Source of the DNA: Sapria himalayana
Lineage: Eukaryota > Streptophyta > Magnoliopsida > Malpighiales > Rafflesiaceae
Direction: 5' to 3'
Assembly: GCA_029783825.1 (NCBI GenBank)
Contig: JAREIK010008193.1
Location: 1-64,000 of the forward strand
DNA length: 64,000 nucleotides
Shown: positions 25,316-37,566 of the stretch, piece after piece
Layout: each line of letters opens with the position of its first letter
Numbering within the stretch: the stretch's first letter is position 1
Made by a program: the position numbers and the translations under genes
The notes under the pieces: model-generated
What the model saw: the letters and a program-made list of their open reading frames with translations, nothing else
Told to the model about the DNA's origin: nothing
Database searches by the model: none

Positions 25316-27173
25316 ATGGTCCCTAAAGGACGTGGCCGTGGTGGAGGTGGATGTGGACACAGAAATGAACCAAATTCATCTAGTATGTTACATCATGTTG
25401 CAGAATCAGTTCCATCTCATAGCCACCATATCCTGACTTTAATATCACAAACACCATCTCCATTTCTATCACCATCATTGAGACCTCTACTATCACCTTT
25501 ATCAGATGTAAGCCCACCACCAATTGTACTTCCTACTCACACTTTTGATCCATCTTTATCTTTTACACCACATTTTACACAGATTGTTCCCCATTTACAA
25601 TACCAACGACATCATCAAATGTTGTGCCTTCATCTGCAGTCAGTGCAAAGTTAGAAATTGATATAGTGGATGAGAGGTAAAAGAAATATGTATAAATGAC
25701 TTGAAAAAAAAAATTTATGTTATTGTCGGTGGTTTTTTTATATTGTTATGATTTGCTTGTTTTCTATGTTATTTATTTATTTGTACAATTTTATTCCATC
25801 TCATAAGTGTTTGACTATAATTACAAAGATTTTCATGAAAATGGCTGATGCTAAAGCCTTCTCCTGGAAGAAAGTTTTTGAATTGACAAAGGATTCATAT
25901 TTTAATAACTTTCAGATAAAAATAACAAAACAAAAGAATTGAATAATAATTATCTAATTACTTAACTTTTATATTTGTTATTATTCAAGTAGTAAATAAT
26001 TATGTGCTTGTTGTTAATATAAATTCTTTTGTCATTTTTCTATCTATAGAATCAGTACACGTGGTCACCCAAATTTGATAGAAAGATAAAATCATTATGA
26101 GAGATCAAAGCTGCTCAACGGTATTCTGATTTTGTCCATAAATTAAAGAAAATGAAAGAAATGCCTAATTTTATATCCGAGGAAGACTGGTCAGAGTGGC
26201 TTAATTATTGGGAGGAGCTAGATGTAAAAAAAAAATTAGATATTGCCAGCAAAAATCGACAAAGTGAGGTTGCTGGACTAGGTACATAAATTTGTTGACA
26301 CACTGGAGATTCAAAGTCGAGCGTTAAGCACGCTCGAGATTTGGTACAAATTTAAAATTCTAAACATATCTATATTTTGTGGTTGTCCTAATAGTCCAAT
26401 AATTATAATCTCTGCATGGTTTTATTAATTTTGTTAAATTTTTTTATCATTTATTTTTATATGAATTAATAAAAATATATTCTAGGCTGGAGAATTGGGA
26501 CGAGATCCAAATTTTTATGAGATTTTTAGGAAGATGATGTGAAGAAAGTGGATGGTCAGTATGTTGACAATAAGTCTCAGATGATTGCAATAAGAAATTA
26601 TTATATTAATTGGACTTTATAAAACTACAATACATTATGAAAATTATTTTGAATGCAAAATATTTATTTTATTTTTTGTTAATCTAAAATAGTTTTTATC
26701 ACTATTTTATCTCAGGACCTAATGGAGGAAAGTGTGGCAACTGCTCATCAACAAGTTGATGGTTCTATGCATCTTCAACCAATTGACTATGATCCTATTT
26801 ATTTAGAGACAATAGGAGGTCGAAAGAAGCTGCGAGTGTATGGAATCAGCTCTAAGGGAGTGACATTTTGTTGTAGCAGTCATGCTTCTAATTCATCTCT
26901 CATAGGATTGGTGGATGATGTGGTTGAACAACAAGCATTGGAAACAAATGAATATATTGTAGATATAGAGACCGAAATAAAAAAGAAGGATGACCATATA
27001 ACTAATTTGATGGAAGAAATGCAAGAAATTAAAAAATTAAAAAAGTAATGCAACAGTAGATGTCATATATGGAGTCAGTTAGCGGCATTGGCTCATCAGA
27101 TAGCATTCCGAGATCCAGCTATGAATCCTCGCAGGAGAGGCTAGCATTCCTTACAAATTATGAGGATGATTGA
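25316..27173 (+). pseudogene. Second CACTA protein (plant Ptta/En/Spm, TnpA-like)
   Basis: Directly downstream of TNP2 and on the same strand. It starts with an ATG at 25,316 giving a Gly/Arg-rich N-terminus (KGRGRGGGGCGHR) and a Pro/Ser-rich stretch. About 26,050-26,290 gives WSEWLNYWEEL and ASKNRQSEVAG, the hallmark of the plant Ptta/En/Spm transposase family. About 26,486-26,600 gives ELGRDPNFYEIF and VDNKSQM. The frame at 26,722-27,048 gives PIYLETIGGRKKLRVYGI followed by a coiled-coil-like Lys/Glu-rich end. AT-rich gaps with GT..AG boundaries suggest introns. A single-base break separates the last part. In characterised CACTA elements the partner protein binds subterminal repeats; that role is inferred here. 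Confidence 0.72.
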
Positions 27174-27272
27174 GTATGAGAATTATTTCTGAACTATTAT
27201 TTATTTTTGTTTATGTGTAGCAAATAATTATAATATATGGAGAGTTAGTAATCAATTACATGATGATTTAAA

Positions 27273-27338
27273 GAGGTTGAGAGCACCACTAGTAATACCA
27301 AAAGATGCTTACAAGATGTAGATGGAGATGATGATTAG
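27273..27338 (+). pseudogene. Last 22 codons of the hAT transposase, right arm
   Basis: The stretch reads EVESTTSNTKRCLQDVDGDDD and a stop. The left arm (stop at 5,654, - strand) reads EVEPITSNTNICLHDVDRDND in the same position relative to the LTR. The rest of the hAT gene is absent on this side; the CACTA second gene ends about 100 bp upstream. This shows that the ancestral unit carried hAT next to Copia. Confidence 0.6.
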
Positions 27339-27737
27339 TTGCATACTTTTACTAGTTAGCATTGGGATTAAGGTGGTTGAATTTGTTGCTTTCATTATTA
27401 TTATTATGATTTATGATTGATATTGATGATATTTATTTTATGTTGTTATGTTTTATGAGTTAAGAAATTGTGTTATACTTTTACTATAACATTTTTTAAT
27501 ATTTGTTGTGATTTATAATTTATGTCATTATGTGAAATAAATAAATAATATAATGTAATATAATGTAGCACTTGCAACTCATTAATGTTAACTTAAAATT
27601 TGAAATTTGCAAAAAATAATTGTAAACTAACTTATCCACGTTCCACTTCCACAATTATGAGACCGAGACGGTGAGTCGTCATGAGTGTGACTGTGCGAAT
27701 CAATCTCGGACTCAAGCTGAAAGTCCTAGGACCTATG

Positions 27738-29158
27738 TATTAGAGTATGCCATAAAAGTCAATCATTAGATGATTCTTTTGGGATTTTTGTATCATATCT
27801 CATATGTAAAAAGATATTTGTTTATGATTATTATATTTATTTAGATCTTTGCAAATATTGAATGAATATAAAAATGTCCTAAAGTGATATATTCTATATA
27901 ATACTACTCTAAATTGTCTCTAGTCAAGTATTAATATTCAAAGATAATATTAATACATAAAGACTAGCATTTAGGTTAATTAATAAAAGATATTAAGGTA
28001 ACACATGAGTATATGTTGGAGAACATATTCTGAACTGACCCATTATGAAAATGTTATATGGATTATTAAATTTTGTACCTTACACATTTTAATAGCAACT
28101 ATTTGTATGAACTATTCTTTGCCTGAAGTCACTATGGTTCACTACATAAGATGTTTTATACTTTAGATTCAACAAATTCCACTGGTAACAAGGATGGTTA
28201 TAAAGTTTTTTAATGGGTATAAAATAAATTGTGCAGAGGGATGTGATTGATGTAGATAAAATTTGTCTCTTCTATATAATGGTAGTGATATTAGTTGGCC
28301 CTTGATCGAGTAGGACTACTAAAACATTTGGTCATGCTCAAATAAGTCAATATGAGATATTGAGCTTATTTGTTTAAGTTAGTTTGTTCAAAGATTAAGA
28401 AATATATAGATTGATGAGAGGATGACATGATCCATGCCTCATATATCAATCCAGATATCATGGACAAAGGACTAAATCATAGAATAAAATAAGTCACAAA
28501 ATTAGGCTAAGTTGAATCTATTATATTTTTATCACTTGGGTAGCAATAATGTATTACTAAATTCCACTCATTGCTTGTTTCTTAAAATGAGATTTTAAAT
28601 TCATTGCCAATGTTATGAGAACCTAATGGGTTACACGCATAAAATATAAATATATTTGGAGTTCATTTTATTTCTAGTTTAACTAAAATAAACTAGGCCT
28701 AATCTTAAGTCTGAAATTTATTTCAAATCTTAAGCAAATTATATTAAAGAGTTTGGTCCAATTAGTAGATGTTTGGAATTTTAAATTGGCCCAAACTTAA
28801 GACTCATGTTTCTCCCTTTTAGTTAATGACATATGTTTTTAGAATGGTGTGTCATTATTGACACATCCTTTTAGTTTGACCCATCTTTTTAGAAAGGTAT
28901 GTGAAAAAGCCTAACAATTTTTATAAATGAGAGAGATAAAAAGTGGACAGATAACGATTATACATTAGTGTGGATGCCACTAGAGGTACGGACACTTGAC
29001 TGTGCTAGGATTTGACTGAACCATTTAGAATCACAAGTTTTTTTTCTATGCTACTACAGGTAACATTTTGTCCAACATTTTATTGTATTCACTTGGATTA
29101 TTGGTGGGTTCCTAGTCCGCTACAAAATTCTAATATAAAATTTAACAGAACTCTAACA
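27738..29158 (+). repeat. 5' LTR of Copia-R (1,421 bp)
   Basis: The LTR starts TATTAGAGT (the TG terminus mutated to TA) and ends ACTCTAACA. It aligns along its whole length with the 1,418-bp LTR at 3,820-5,237 in inverse orientation. Confidence 0.9.
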
Positions 29159-29159
29159 A

Positions 29160-29170
29160 TGGTATCAGAG
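29160..29170 (+). promoter_or_regulatory. tRNA-iMet primer binding site of Copia-R
   Basis: TGGTATCAGAG lies one base after the LTR end, an exact match to the common plant Copia primer site. Confidence 0.9.
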
Positions 29171-31242
29171 AGAGGTTGTGATCGATTGAATTGATATGAC
29201 CAAACATATTATCATGATTATACAAATGATTTATGGGTGTTTTGATTTTCCATGCATGAAACAGATCTATAATATTAATATAATTAATATAATAATAGGT
29301 AATATAATTAAATAATATTGTTTCTTACTTGTTCATGTTAATTAGATTAATATGAACATTAAATTCTGTTTATGTGATAAACATGATTTTAATATGATTA
29401 TATTCATGAATTAATATATGATGGTTGTTTAAAGTGATTAGAGATTTTTATAATTGTTATACGAAGATATTTAAATGTTAAAAAAATTTATAGATGAAAC
29501 TGTAATTTGATTACCATCATAAATTAGTTTTATAAATCATTTTTTTGTTAAGGAAATATGGCAGTAACTCATTCAACAAGTTTATAATTTAGTTTAGATT
29601 TAATTTTATTTTGATGGCTTCGCCCCTAATCCCCCACAAGGGGCACTGCCCCTTTGACCCCTGCCCACTGACTGGCCAACCGGATCGCTGTCAACAACGA
29701 TGGTTCTAGGATCCCAAAATTTAAATGTCACATAAATGATTAAGTTGATTAATTATAATCATGATAAAGTTATGTTAGCTGTATGTTTTGCATGATACAT
29801 GGTTATGGCCCCTTTACCCCATATGAATGGATTTTATATGTTATTGATGTAAGTTAACTATGACCTGCATGTTATGCCTTTTAATTTATAATTCAATTTG
29901 TAAAATTATTTATTCATCTAATTCCCCTCGAATGTAACTCGAGGTTTCCTTCTAGTTCTGTAATGTACAATTAGAATAGTATTTGATAAGATGGTTATTT
30001 AGATTGAGAAAACACCAACAATATTTGACAACTAAGAAAGCTCTTGGAGAAGATACAATACCTCTAGGTTGACATATCGATTTTCTCATTAGCTTGATAA
30101 AATTATATTTTAGTTTGGGCCATAACCATGTCACATGTATTTTTGTTTGTGCAATATATATTCATACATGACTAGCCTAGTAAAATAAATACAAACACAT
30201 TTAAATATATGTGATGCATGTTAAATTGGTTATTTTACTAAATAATTAAAAATATCCCTCAAATTAAAATTAAGGAAATAAAAGATGCCTACCAAAATTG
30301 ATTCTAATTACTGCTAAAATCAATAATAGGTAGGTTTGCCAAAGTGAAGTATCTTTATTTATCTTGTAGGTAATAAAATTAGGATATGTACTGTTAGATG
30401 GCTAAGAAAAAAATGTATTGTTCATCTAATTATCCAAGAGTTGCATTCGATGTAATTGGTAAATATTACCTACCTAAATAGCTACGTTTTGGGTGATTAG
30501 CCAAGCTTACCTAGGACAAGGTCAAATATGAATTTTGGCCTACTAAAGGATTAATTTAAAGAGAAAATTGATGGATTATTTTCAACTTAATAATTTAGTG
30601 GGAGGATCATTTAATTAAAGGCCTAATTAAATAAATTTTAAATATGATATAGATTTTTGTATAATTTTAGATTGCCTTGTCTACAAACACACCAAACAAC
30701 TTATCACAACAATCTATCCTTGAGAAGGACAAGCTCAATAGAGCTAATTTCCTAAACTAATACTGAAATTTGGGGATTGTCCTCAAACAAGAAAAAAAAT
30801 TATATGTCTTAGAGTAGCCTATTCCTAAATCACCTACTCCTAGTAGCCCTCATGTTGATATGGTGCTCATAAAAGGCACCAAGATGATGCTTTGGATGTT
30901 AGCATGCCTTATGGTTGCCACCAAGTAAACATAGGATGCTAATGATATGGTTGAACTTTTTAAAATGACTATATCAAGAGTGGGCAAGGCATGAAAGGGA
31001 TAAGGTTTATACGGTATTGTATCAATGCAAGATGACAGAAGAGTTTAAATGATAATTGGAACTCACCTGCTCAAAACTAATTAGGTATATTGAGAATCTA
31101 GAAAGGTCGAGCTTTCCATTGAGCCAAGAGTTTGCTAATGATTTAGTTTTGCAATCATTGTCTGAAAGGTATAAACAATTTATCATAAATAATTTATGAA
31201 ACATAAGTCAGATTCCTTTATGTTCTATTGAAACACAAATCA

Positions 31243-31247
31243 TATAC

Positions 31248-31311
<64 letters not shown>

Positions 31312-31320
31312 CACAAACAC
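31243..31320. repeat. (TACA)n(TA)n microsatellite at the Copia truncation point
   Basis: CATA units pass into TA units and then an ACACAAACACACAC tail. This is the same junction as the TG run at 627-644 in the left arm. Confidence 0.9.
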
Positions 31321-31819
31321 ACACCATATTTTTTACTAATTGTTTTATATCGTGCATGTAGATTAGATTGGTTTTTGAGTGATTTTATTCATGAAGATCA
31401 TGGGTTCAAATCAATGGGGCTGATATATAATAATCATGATATTCTTATTTTTATTTTTTTTAAATTATTATTGTGGAAAATATAGATTTTTTTTTTGATA
31501 TACTAAAACATAATCATTCTTAATTTTAGTGCATTTTTTATAAATTATGTAATAAAAAAATAAAATCATTTTTAATTATTCTAAAACACAAACTTCAAAG
31601 AAATATACACTTATAGTCATGCTTGTGCTTTAACAATTCATTTTATATTTATTACCCAATAATTTCATATCAGATAGCAACATTTTAAGCTATATTAACC
31701 AATAAACATATTAAATAACTGTTATTAATAAAATAAATGTCATGATACTTAATTTGAAACAATTTTATGCAAGTCTAAAAAAATAGATTGTAAACATAAG
31801 GAATTGATGCCAGTTATCA

Positions 31820-32016
31820 GAGCAACTCCAACAAGAGTTATCTCAATAGGGTTGAAAAGATAACTTTAAATAAAAAATATTTAATTATTAAAATTATTCC
31901 ACATTTAGGCACCTATCATTAGAGAAAAAATACAGTTCAAAGGTACCAAGATACTATTCAAGATTGCAAAATGATATTTGGCATCCCATTTTTGGCAAAT
32001 CCCGTTCAAGTTGCTC
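31820..32016. mobile_element. MITE-like element, GAGCAACTCCAA ends (197 bp)
   Basis: Begins GAGCAACTCCAACAAGAGTT and ends with the inverse CCCGTTCAAGTTGCTC. Flanks are TCA and TTA, a possible 3-bp duplication with one mismatch, which would suit a PIF/Harbinger-type MITE. It has no coding capacity. Confidence 0.6.
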
Positions 32017-32058
32017 TTACAACACTCCAATCTCGGGCATTAAATTTTCCGTCTTTAA

Positions 32059-32348
32059 GAGCAACTCCAATGGGAGTTGCTAAAAATGGGTACCAAATAT
32101 TATTTTGCAACCTTGAACAGTATTTGGCACTCTCGAACTGTATTTTTTCTCCAATGGTAGGTGCCAAAATGGGGTATATTTTAATATTTAAAAATTTTTT
32201 TATTAGAGTTATCCTTTCAACTCTATTGAGAGAGCCGCTAGATGCATAATAGCTATCAACTACTATTTTGCATCCTCTCATTTCTCTCTCCAAAGTTACC
32301 AATTATAGCATTTTACCACTCCGATGCAATCCCTGTTGGAGTAATATT
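32059..32348. mobile_element. Second MITE-like element of the same family
   Basis: Begins GAGCAACTCCAATGGGAGTT and ends near CCCTGTTGGAGTAAT, an imperfect inverse. The interior shares the CCAATGGTAGGTGCCAAAAT motif with the neighbouring copy in inverse orientation, which produces overlapping spurious frames on both strands. Its left-arm counterpart is at 290-560. Confidence 0.55.
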
Positions 32349-32546
32349 TTTTTATAATTTGTGTGCCATTTTGATAGTTACGGGGCTGATGCCCCTTCAC
32401 ATTACCAGTACGTATCTAATGTCATTCAAAGCACCTAGCACAAGGCAACCACTCAAGCATGCATAAGAAATGAAGGAAGAATTTCCATTAAATAACAACA
32501 GTACAGTGCTTTAAGCTAAAATCTATTCCGAATGGCTTGTGATCCA

Positions 32547-32776
32547 TGTAAAAAAAAAATTGTTGGCTGCAAACTATAACTGAGGAGAATTATTTTTGAA
32601 AATAGCCTTTTTATTCTGATCCTGTTTTTTTACAAGCAATACAATGATTTATTTATAAGCTATAATTTGCTTTGTAAAACTGAAAATTAAAAATCATTAT
32701 CACCCATAAGAGTAACTGCTGACTCTTGAAATTTTACATTCCGCATTAAAAATGGACATTTAATGTTTATTTAACA
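32547..32776 (-). repeat. 3' LTR of Copia A (230 bp)
   Basis: Starts TGTAAAAA and ends TTTATTTAACA on the + strand. It is about 90% like the other LTR by eye. Confidence 0.88.
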
Positions 32777-33140
32777 AGACTACCCATAAACTTAAATGAT
32801 TCTGTCATCTTTCATGCCGAGTAACCTTTTACAGTTGTCGAGTAGTATCGTAGGTAGCGGTTTCGTGAAGATATCCGCGACTTTGATCCCGACATGCCAC
32901 GTATAATAATTCTATATTTCCTTCCTTCACTTAATCTCAAATAAAGTTAAAATGAACGTCAATATGCTTGCTTTTCTCATGATTCACTGGGTTTTTGCTC
33001 AACTCAATTGCTGATTTTGTCAACTCGTATCTTAGTTGCACCGAGTTGTTTTTGCTCCATCATGCCCAACAAATTTCTGAGCCATATCACATGACGTACA
33101 CACAAAGATGCTGCCACATATTCAGCTTCACATGTTGAGA

Positions 33141-33638
33141 TAGAGGTGTCAATTGGGCCGGGTTGGCCCGGCCAGCACGAGGCACGGCACGATTCGGCCG
33201 TGCCAGGGCCGTTCCGACATAGAAATTTTCTATGCCCGGGCTCGTGTCGTGTCATGCCAAGGCCAACCAGGCCTCATGCCGTGCCTGGCCCAGCACGTTA
33301 CCATGGCCCGTTGACACGGTACCTCATCACGGTACCTCGGCACGAGCCGAGGAACCTTTTTTTTTTTAGGGTTACGGGGGCGCCGAAACCCTAATTTATT
33401 TAAATTAGGGGTTTGGCGTGTGGCCGAACCCCTAATTTTTTTTATATTAGGGGTTCGGCCCAATCAGGCCGAACCCGGCGGATTTGTGCCACGGGCCTGT
33501 GCCGGGCAAACCTCCATAAAACCGTGCCGGGCCTGACACGGCATGGTACTATAATTGTACCATGCCTGGCCCACAAAAGCACGATCAGGCCATCTAAAAA
33601 TGGATCGGGCCGGCCTGGCCGTCCGTTTGACATCTCTA
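33141..33638. mobile_element. GC-rich hAT-type MITE, copy 1 (498 bp), inside Copia A
   Basis: Ends are TAGAGGTGTCAATTGGGCCG and the inverse finishing TTTGACATCTCTA. The flanking 8-bp duplication is TGTTGAGA (33,133-33,140) and TGTCGAGA (33,639-33,646), with one difference. The interior is GC-rich (GGCCCGGC, CGTGCCG words) and contains AAATTAGGGGTTTGGCG-type inverted pieces. Removing the element and one duplication restores the Copia RNase H motif around TLSTCEAEYVAAS. An 8-bp duplication plus TAGAGGTG ends fits the hAT superfamily. The overlapping Pro/Arg-rich frames on both strands are artefacts of the GC-rich inverted structure. Confidence 0.92.
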
Positions 33639-36600
33639 TGTCGAGAGTGTCATGATTATTTGCTTCTTTGAAAGACATGTAAACGCCGTGTCACTAATAA
33701 AAAACACATAACCCGATGTGTTTTTCCGATCATCTAAGTCTTTGCACCAATCACTGTCGGAGTATCTGACCAACTTGTAATCTGCCGTATTTGTATAGAA
33801 CAACCCGAGTGACTTTGTTCCTTTGATGTGCCATATAATTCGTTTTAACCCTTCCAATGTGAATAGATTAACTCACCCATATGCCAACTTACAATGCCGA
33901 CACTTAATGAAAGGTCCGGCCTTGTGAGATAGCGAATGCTTCCCCTAAACTCCGGTATTTGTTTGCGTCGACTCATTCTCCTCCATCAAACTTAGAGAGT
34001 TTTGCACTTGGTTCCATTGGTGTTGAAACTAGATTGCAAGACTCCATCTTGTACTTCTTCAAAATCTCCTTTGTATATGCTTCCTGTGATATAAAAATAC
34101 CCATCTTTCCTTGTCTTACCTCCATACCAAGAAAAAATTTCATCAAGCCCAAATCTGTCATCTAGAATTCTCGTATCATTGTGCTCTTAAACTTTTGTAT
34201 CATTTCAATATTATTCCCCATAAAAATGAGATCATCAACATAAAGAGCAAAAAATAACATATTACCTCCACTCTTCTTCACATAAAGGGCATGTTAGTAG
34301 GGACATTGCTCGAACCCTTTCACTTTGAAGTATGTATCGATACAAGTATTCCATGCCGGCGATGCTTACTTCAACCCATAAAGTACATTCTTCAATTTTA
34401 ACACATTCTTTTCTTCTCTGATTTTTATGTATCTGGGTGGTTGTTTAATATAAACTTCTTCTTCAAGCACACCATTCAGATATGCCGACTTGACATCCAT
34501 TTGTAATATCGGCCATTTAAATTGAGCCACTTGTGAAATGAGCAATCTGGTCTCCATTCTTGCAACAGGAGCAAATACCTTGTCATAGTCGATTCCCGCC
34601 TTTTGCTTGTATCCCTTTGCTACAAGTCTTGCCTCATACCATTCTATCTCTCCTTGAGCATTCATCTATCTCTTAAATACTTACTTGACTTCAATGGGCT
34701 GAGTTCCTTTCGGTAATTCTGCTAACTCCCATGTGTTACTATGATCTATTGCTTTAATCTCCTCGTCCATGATAGTTTGTCACTTCTTGTCTTGCACCGC
34801 CTATTCAAAACTTAAATTCTCGGAATCCACCAAAAGACATACAAGATGTACCTCATTTGTCGAATCATACAAATCTTGTAAGCTTCGCATTTTGGGTTGT
34901 CGCGGTTCATCTTCATCATTAATGGTTTCATAATTTTCCAGTATAGTTGTTGGCATAGAAATTGATGATTCTCCAACTTTGATGATATCCTCTATCGCTT
35001 TATTCCATTCCCATTCATTTGCTTCATGAAATCCTACATCACAGCTCTCTAAAATCTTTTTGCTTATTGAGTCGAATAGCTTGTATCCTTTTGTTTTATC
35101 ATCATACCCAATAAAAATATCTCTTTTGCTTTTGTCTTCAAGCTTTTTTCTTCACTAATCTGGTACGTGTGCGTAGGCCAAACTTCCAATACTTTGAGAT
35201 GAGAGACTGTCGGTTTTTTCCACTACAGGTCTCTCGTGGTGTTTGATCATACAACTTCGCATTGTGAACACTGATTTTGAACATTGAGGGTGCATTGGCA
35301 TGGCTTACGCCCAAAATTCCTCGATATTTTCTTGCTTTTGAGCATTGACGAACCCTGTCAAGAATGGTCCGGTTCTTCCTCTCGGCCACACCCTTTTGTA
35401 GTGGAGAGTACAGTGCAGTTAAAAATCACCTTATTCCTACTCCTCGCAATACTCCATGAAAACTATCTGAAGTATATTCGCCATCTCTATCGGATCGTAC
35501 AAATTTGATGTGTCTGCCGATTGCCTGTTTCCACAACACTTGAATTTTTGACACCCTCGAACGCCTCAGATTTTTCTTTCAGAAAATAAACCCAAGTTTT
35601 CGTGAGAAATCATCAATAAAGAAATAAAATACCTTTTGCCGCTGAAAGATTCATAAGTGATTGGTCCACATATATTGGAATGAATCAATTCGAGTTATTG
35701 CTTAGCCCGATATTCTGCCTTCTTTTGAAATGACATTCTTGCATGCGTTCCGAGCACTCCATTCTTCACAAAATGTTCTCTCGTATTCCATGTCGGTAGT
35801 CCGTGAACCAAGTTCTTCTTGCAACTTGTTTAGGCCTTCTGATGTAGGTGACCAAAACGGAGATGCCACAATGACGCCTTGTCTTCTACATTGACTTGCA
35901 AACATTTTTTCTCGTACACTTCTCAAATTCATCCGTACATTCGATTTCATCCCATTTCAACTTGTACGATCTAAACGCCCATGTTTGTCTTCAATAGTAA
36001 TATCTGGTATTTCATAAAAACAAAATAACCTTTCTCCATGAGTTGTCCCATACTTAAAATGTTTGCTCTTGAGGTCTGATACATAATACACATCTTGGAT
36101 TGACCAATGAAACCATCCTTTTGTAGATAATAAATCGTACCTTGGCCTTTGACCTCAACTTTCGAGCCATCTCCAAATGATACTGATACTACTTCAACCT
36201 TTTGCATCTCTTTGAAACAATGCTCGTGCCCACACATATGGTTGTTTGCAGCCGTGTCGAGGGTACCACACTGTGTCATTGTCAGTGTTGACTTTGTTAT
36301 ATGCCATTAAGAGAAAACCTTATTCCACCTCATCTTCCGTGGCTAGGTTGGTTGTCTCTTTCATCTTTTTCTCGACTCAACATTCTTTTGTAAAATGCCA
36401 CACCTTTCCATAATTGTAACATTTATCGGAATCGAAATCCTTCGCATAGTGATCATATTTGCCACACTTGTAGCAATCAAAGTTGGAATAATTTGACAAA
36501 AGCCTCTTCCACGACCACGTCCTCTTCCATACAAAATTTGTTAGTTTGATGCTCCTTCTCATGATACCCTTCTTAAATGCGGCTTTTCCCACCATGACTA

Positions 36601-37324
36601 TTTCCTCGACCACCACGGCCATGCCATTTACCTCGAAAGTTTTGAGAATAGAATATCTTTTCATCATTGATCGATGCTTTGGTTTGAAGTGTCTGCTCAA
36701 GTGTCTCCTCCTCCTCCTTCTTACGATATTCATGTGCCATTAGAGAACCTACAAGCTCGTCGACCGTGAACGTTGCTAGATTCTTTGACTCTTCTATGGC
36801 ACATACACATTCTGGAAACTGTCGGTTAACGACCTCAGAATCTTTTCCATGACCCACGCATCGAACAACTTTTCTCCATCTCGGTTGAGTTGAATAACCA
36901 TGGTTTGAACACGCGTGATGTAATCGTACACACTTTCTGACTCATTCATCTTCATGCCTTCCAACTCGTTGTGAAGAGTTTAAAGACGAACTTGTTTAAC
37001 TTAGTCAGCTCCTTTGTACACAGTCTCCAAGATGTCTCATGCTTCTTTTAAAGTTTTCGCATTCGCAATCTTCTCAAAGTCCAACTCATCAACAGCTCGG
37101 AACATCATGTACAATGCCATCTTATCTTTTGATCGCATTTCTTTCAATGTCTTTATTTTGAGCTACCATATATGCTGCGGTAGATTCTGGTTCTTCGAAA
37201 CCTTCTCAAACCACCTCCCAACAATCCACAGAACCGAGAAGAGCTTTCATTTGGATACTCCAATTCTCGTAGCTCACCTTCATTAATCGGGGAAGTGTGA
37301 CATTATTGATTATACTCCACATCC

Positions 37325-37335
37325 CTCTGATACCA
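37325..37335 (-). promoter_or_regulatory. tRNA-iMet primer binding site of Copia A
   Basis: On the - strand TGGTATCAGAG lies three bases inside the 5' LTR. Confidence 0.92.
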
Positions 37336-37338
37336 AGT

Positions 37339-37566
37339 TATAAAAAAATACTTGTTGCAAACTATAATTGGGGAGAATTATTTCGGAAGAAAGAGGCTTT
37401 GTTCCTTTATTCTGTTTTTTACAAGCAATACAATGATTTATTTATAGGCTATAATTTGCCTTCATAAAATTGAAAATTAAAAATCATTATCACCCATAAG
37501 ATTAACTAATTACTCTTGACATTTCACCTTCCGCATTAAAAACAGACATTTAATGTTTATTTAATA
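37339..37566 (-). repeat. 5' LTR of Copia A (228 bp)
   Basis: Aligns with 32,547-32,776. Terminal CA on the + strand is mutated (TTTATTTAATA). It abuts the target duplication ATCCA. Confidence 0.88.

Larger units (their letters stand above)
27738..31250 (+). mobile_element. Truncated Copia LTR retrotransposon (Copia-R)
   Basis: This is the inverted partner of Copia-L. The LTR is 27,738-29,158, the primer site 29,160-29,170, followed by a long leader that includes the GC-rich patch at 29,615-29,705. Degraded Gag sequence lies at about 30,690-31,200; the segment around 31,080-31,190 matches the left-arm FPLSQEF...LQSL block. Sequence then jumps to the integrase remnant (about 31,200-31,240) and stops at a microsatellite. 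No RT, RNase H or 3' LTR is present, and no long open frame survives. Confidence 0.88.
27268..32546. repeat. Right arm of the large inverted duplication
   Basis: This arm is the reverse complement of the left arm at 1-5,715, as described there. It lacks about 1 kb of Copia internal sequence that the left arm keeps (left positions about 690-1,690), and has additional AT-rich sequence and MITEs at 31,330-32,350. Copia A interrupts the arm at 32,547; the homology resumes at 37,567 in the F3H-2 tail. Confidence 0.9.
32547..37566 (-). mobile_element. Copia A, full-length LTR retrotransposon in the F3H-2 tail
   Basis: A 5,020-bp element with LTRs at both ends, flanked by the 5-bp duplication ATCCA (32,542-32,546 and 37,567-37,571). 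The empty site is preserved in the left arm (about 85-110), which confirms the boundaries. Coding order on the - strand: Gag (about 37,300-36,380), two CCHC knuckles (36,490-36,377, CYKCGKYDHYAKDF and CYNYGKVWHFTKEC, one Cys lost in each), protease (36,279, LDTAANNHM), integrase (about 35,950-35,100), RT (34,665-34,366, ARLVAKGYKQKAGIDYDKVF), RNase H (34,161-33,004). Numerous stops and a nested MITE in RNase H make it inactive. Confidence 0.93.

Noticed and set aside
31228..31485. 85-codon + ORF with Ile/Tyr repeats
   Set aside because: Translation of the (TACA)n(TA)n microsatellite at the Copia breakpoint.
33004..33678. Overlapping Pro/Arg/Gly-rich ORFs on both strands
   Set aside because: Produced by the GC-rich inverted structure of the MITE at 33,141-33,638; no conserved domain.
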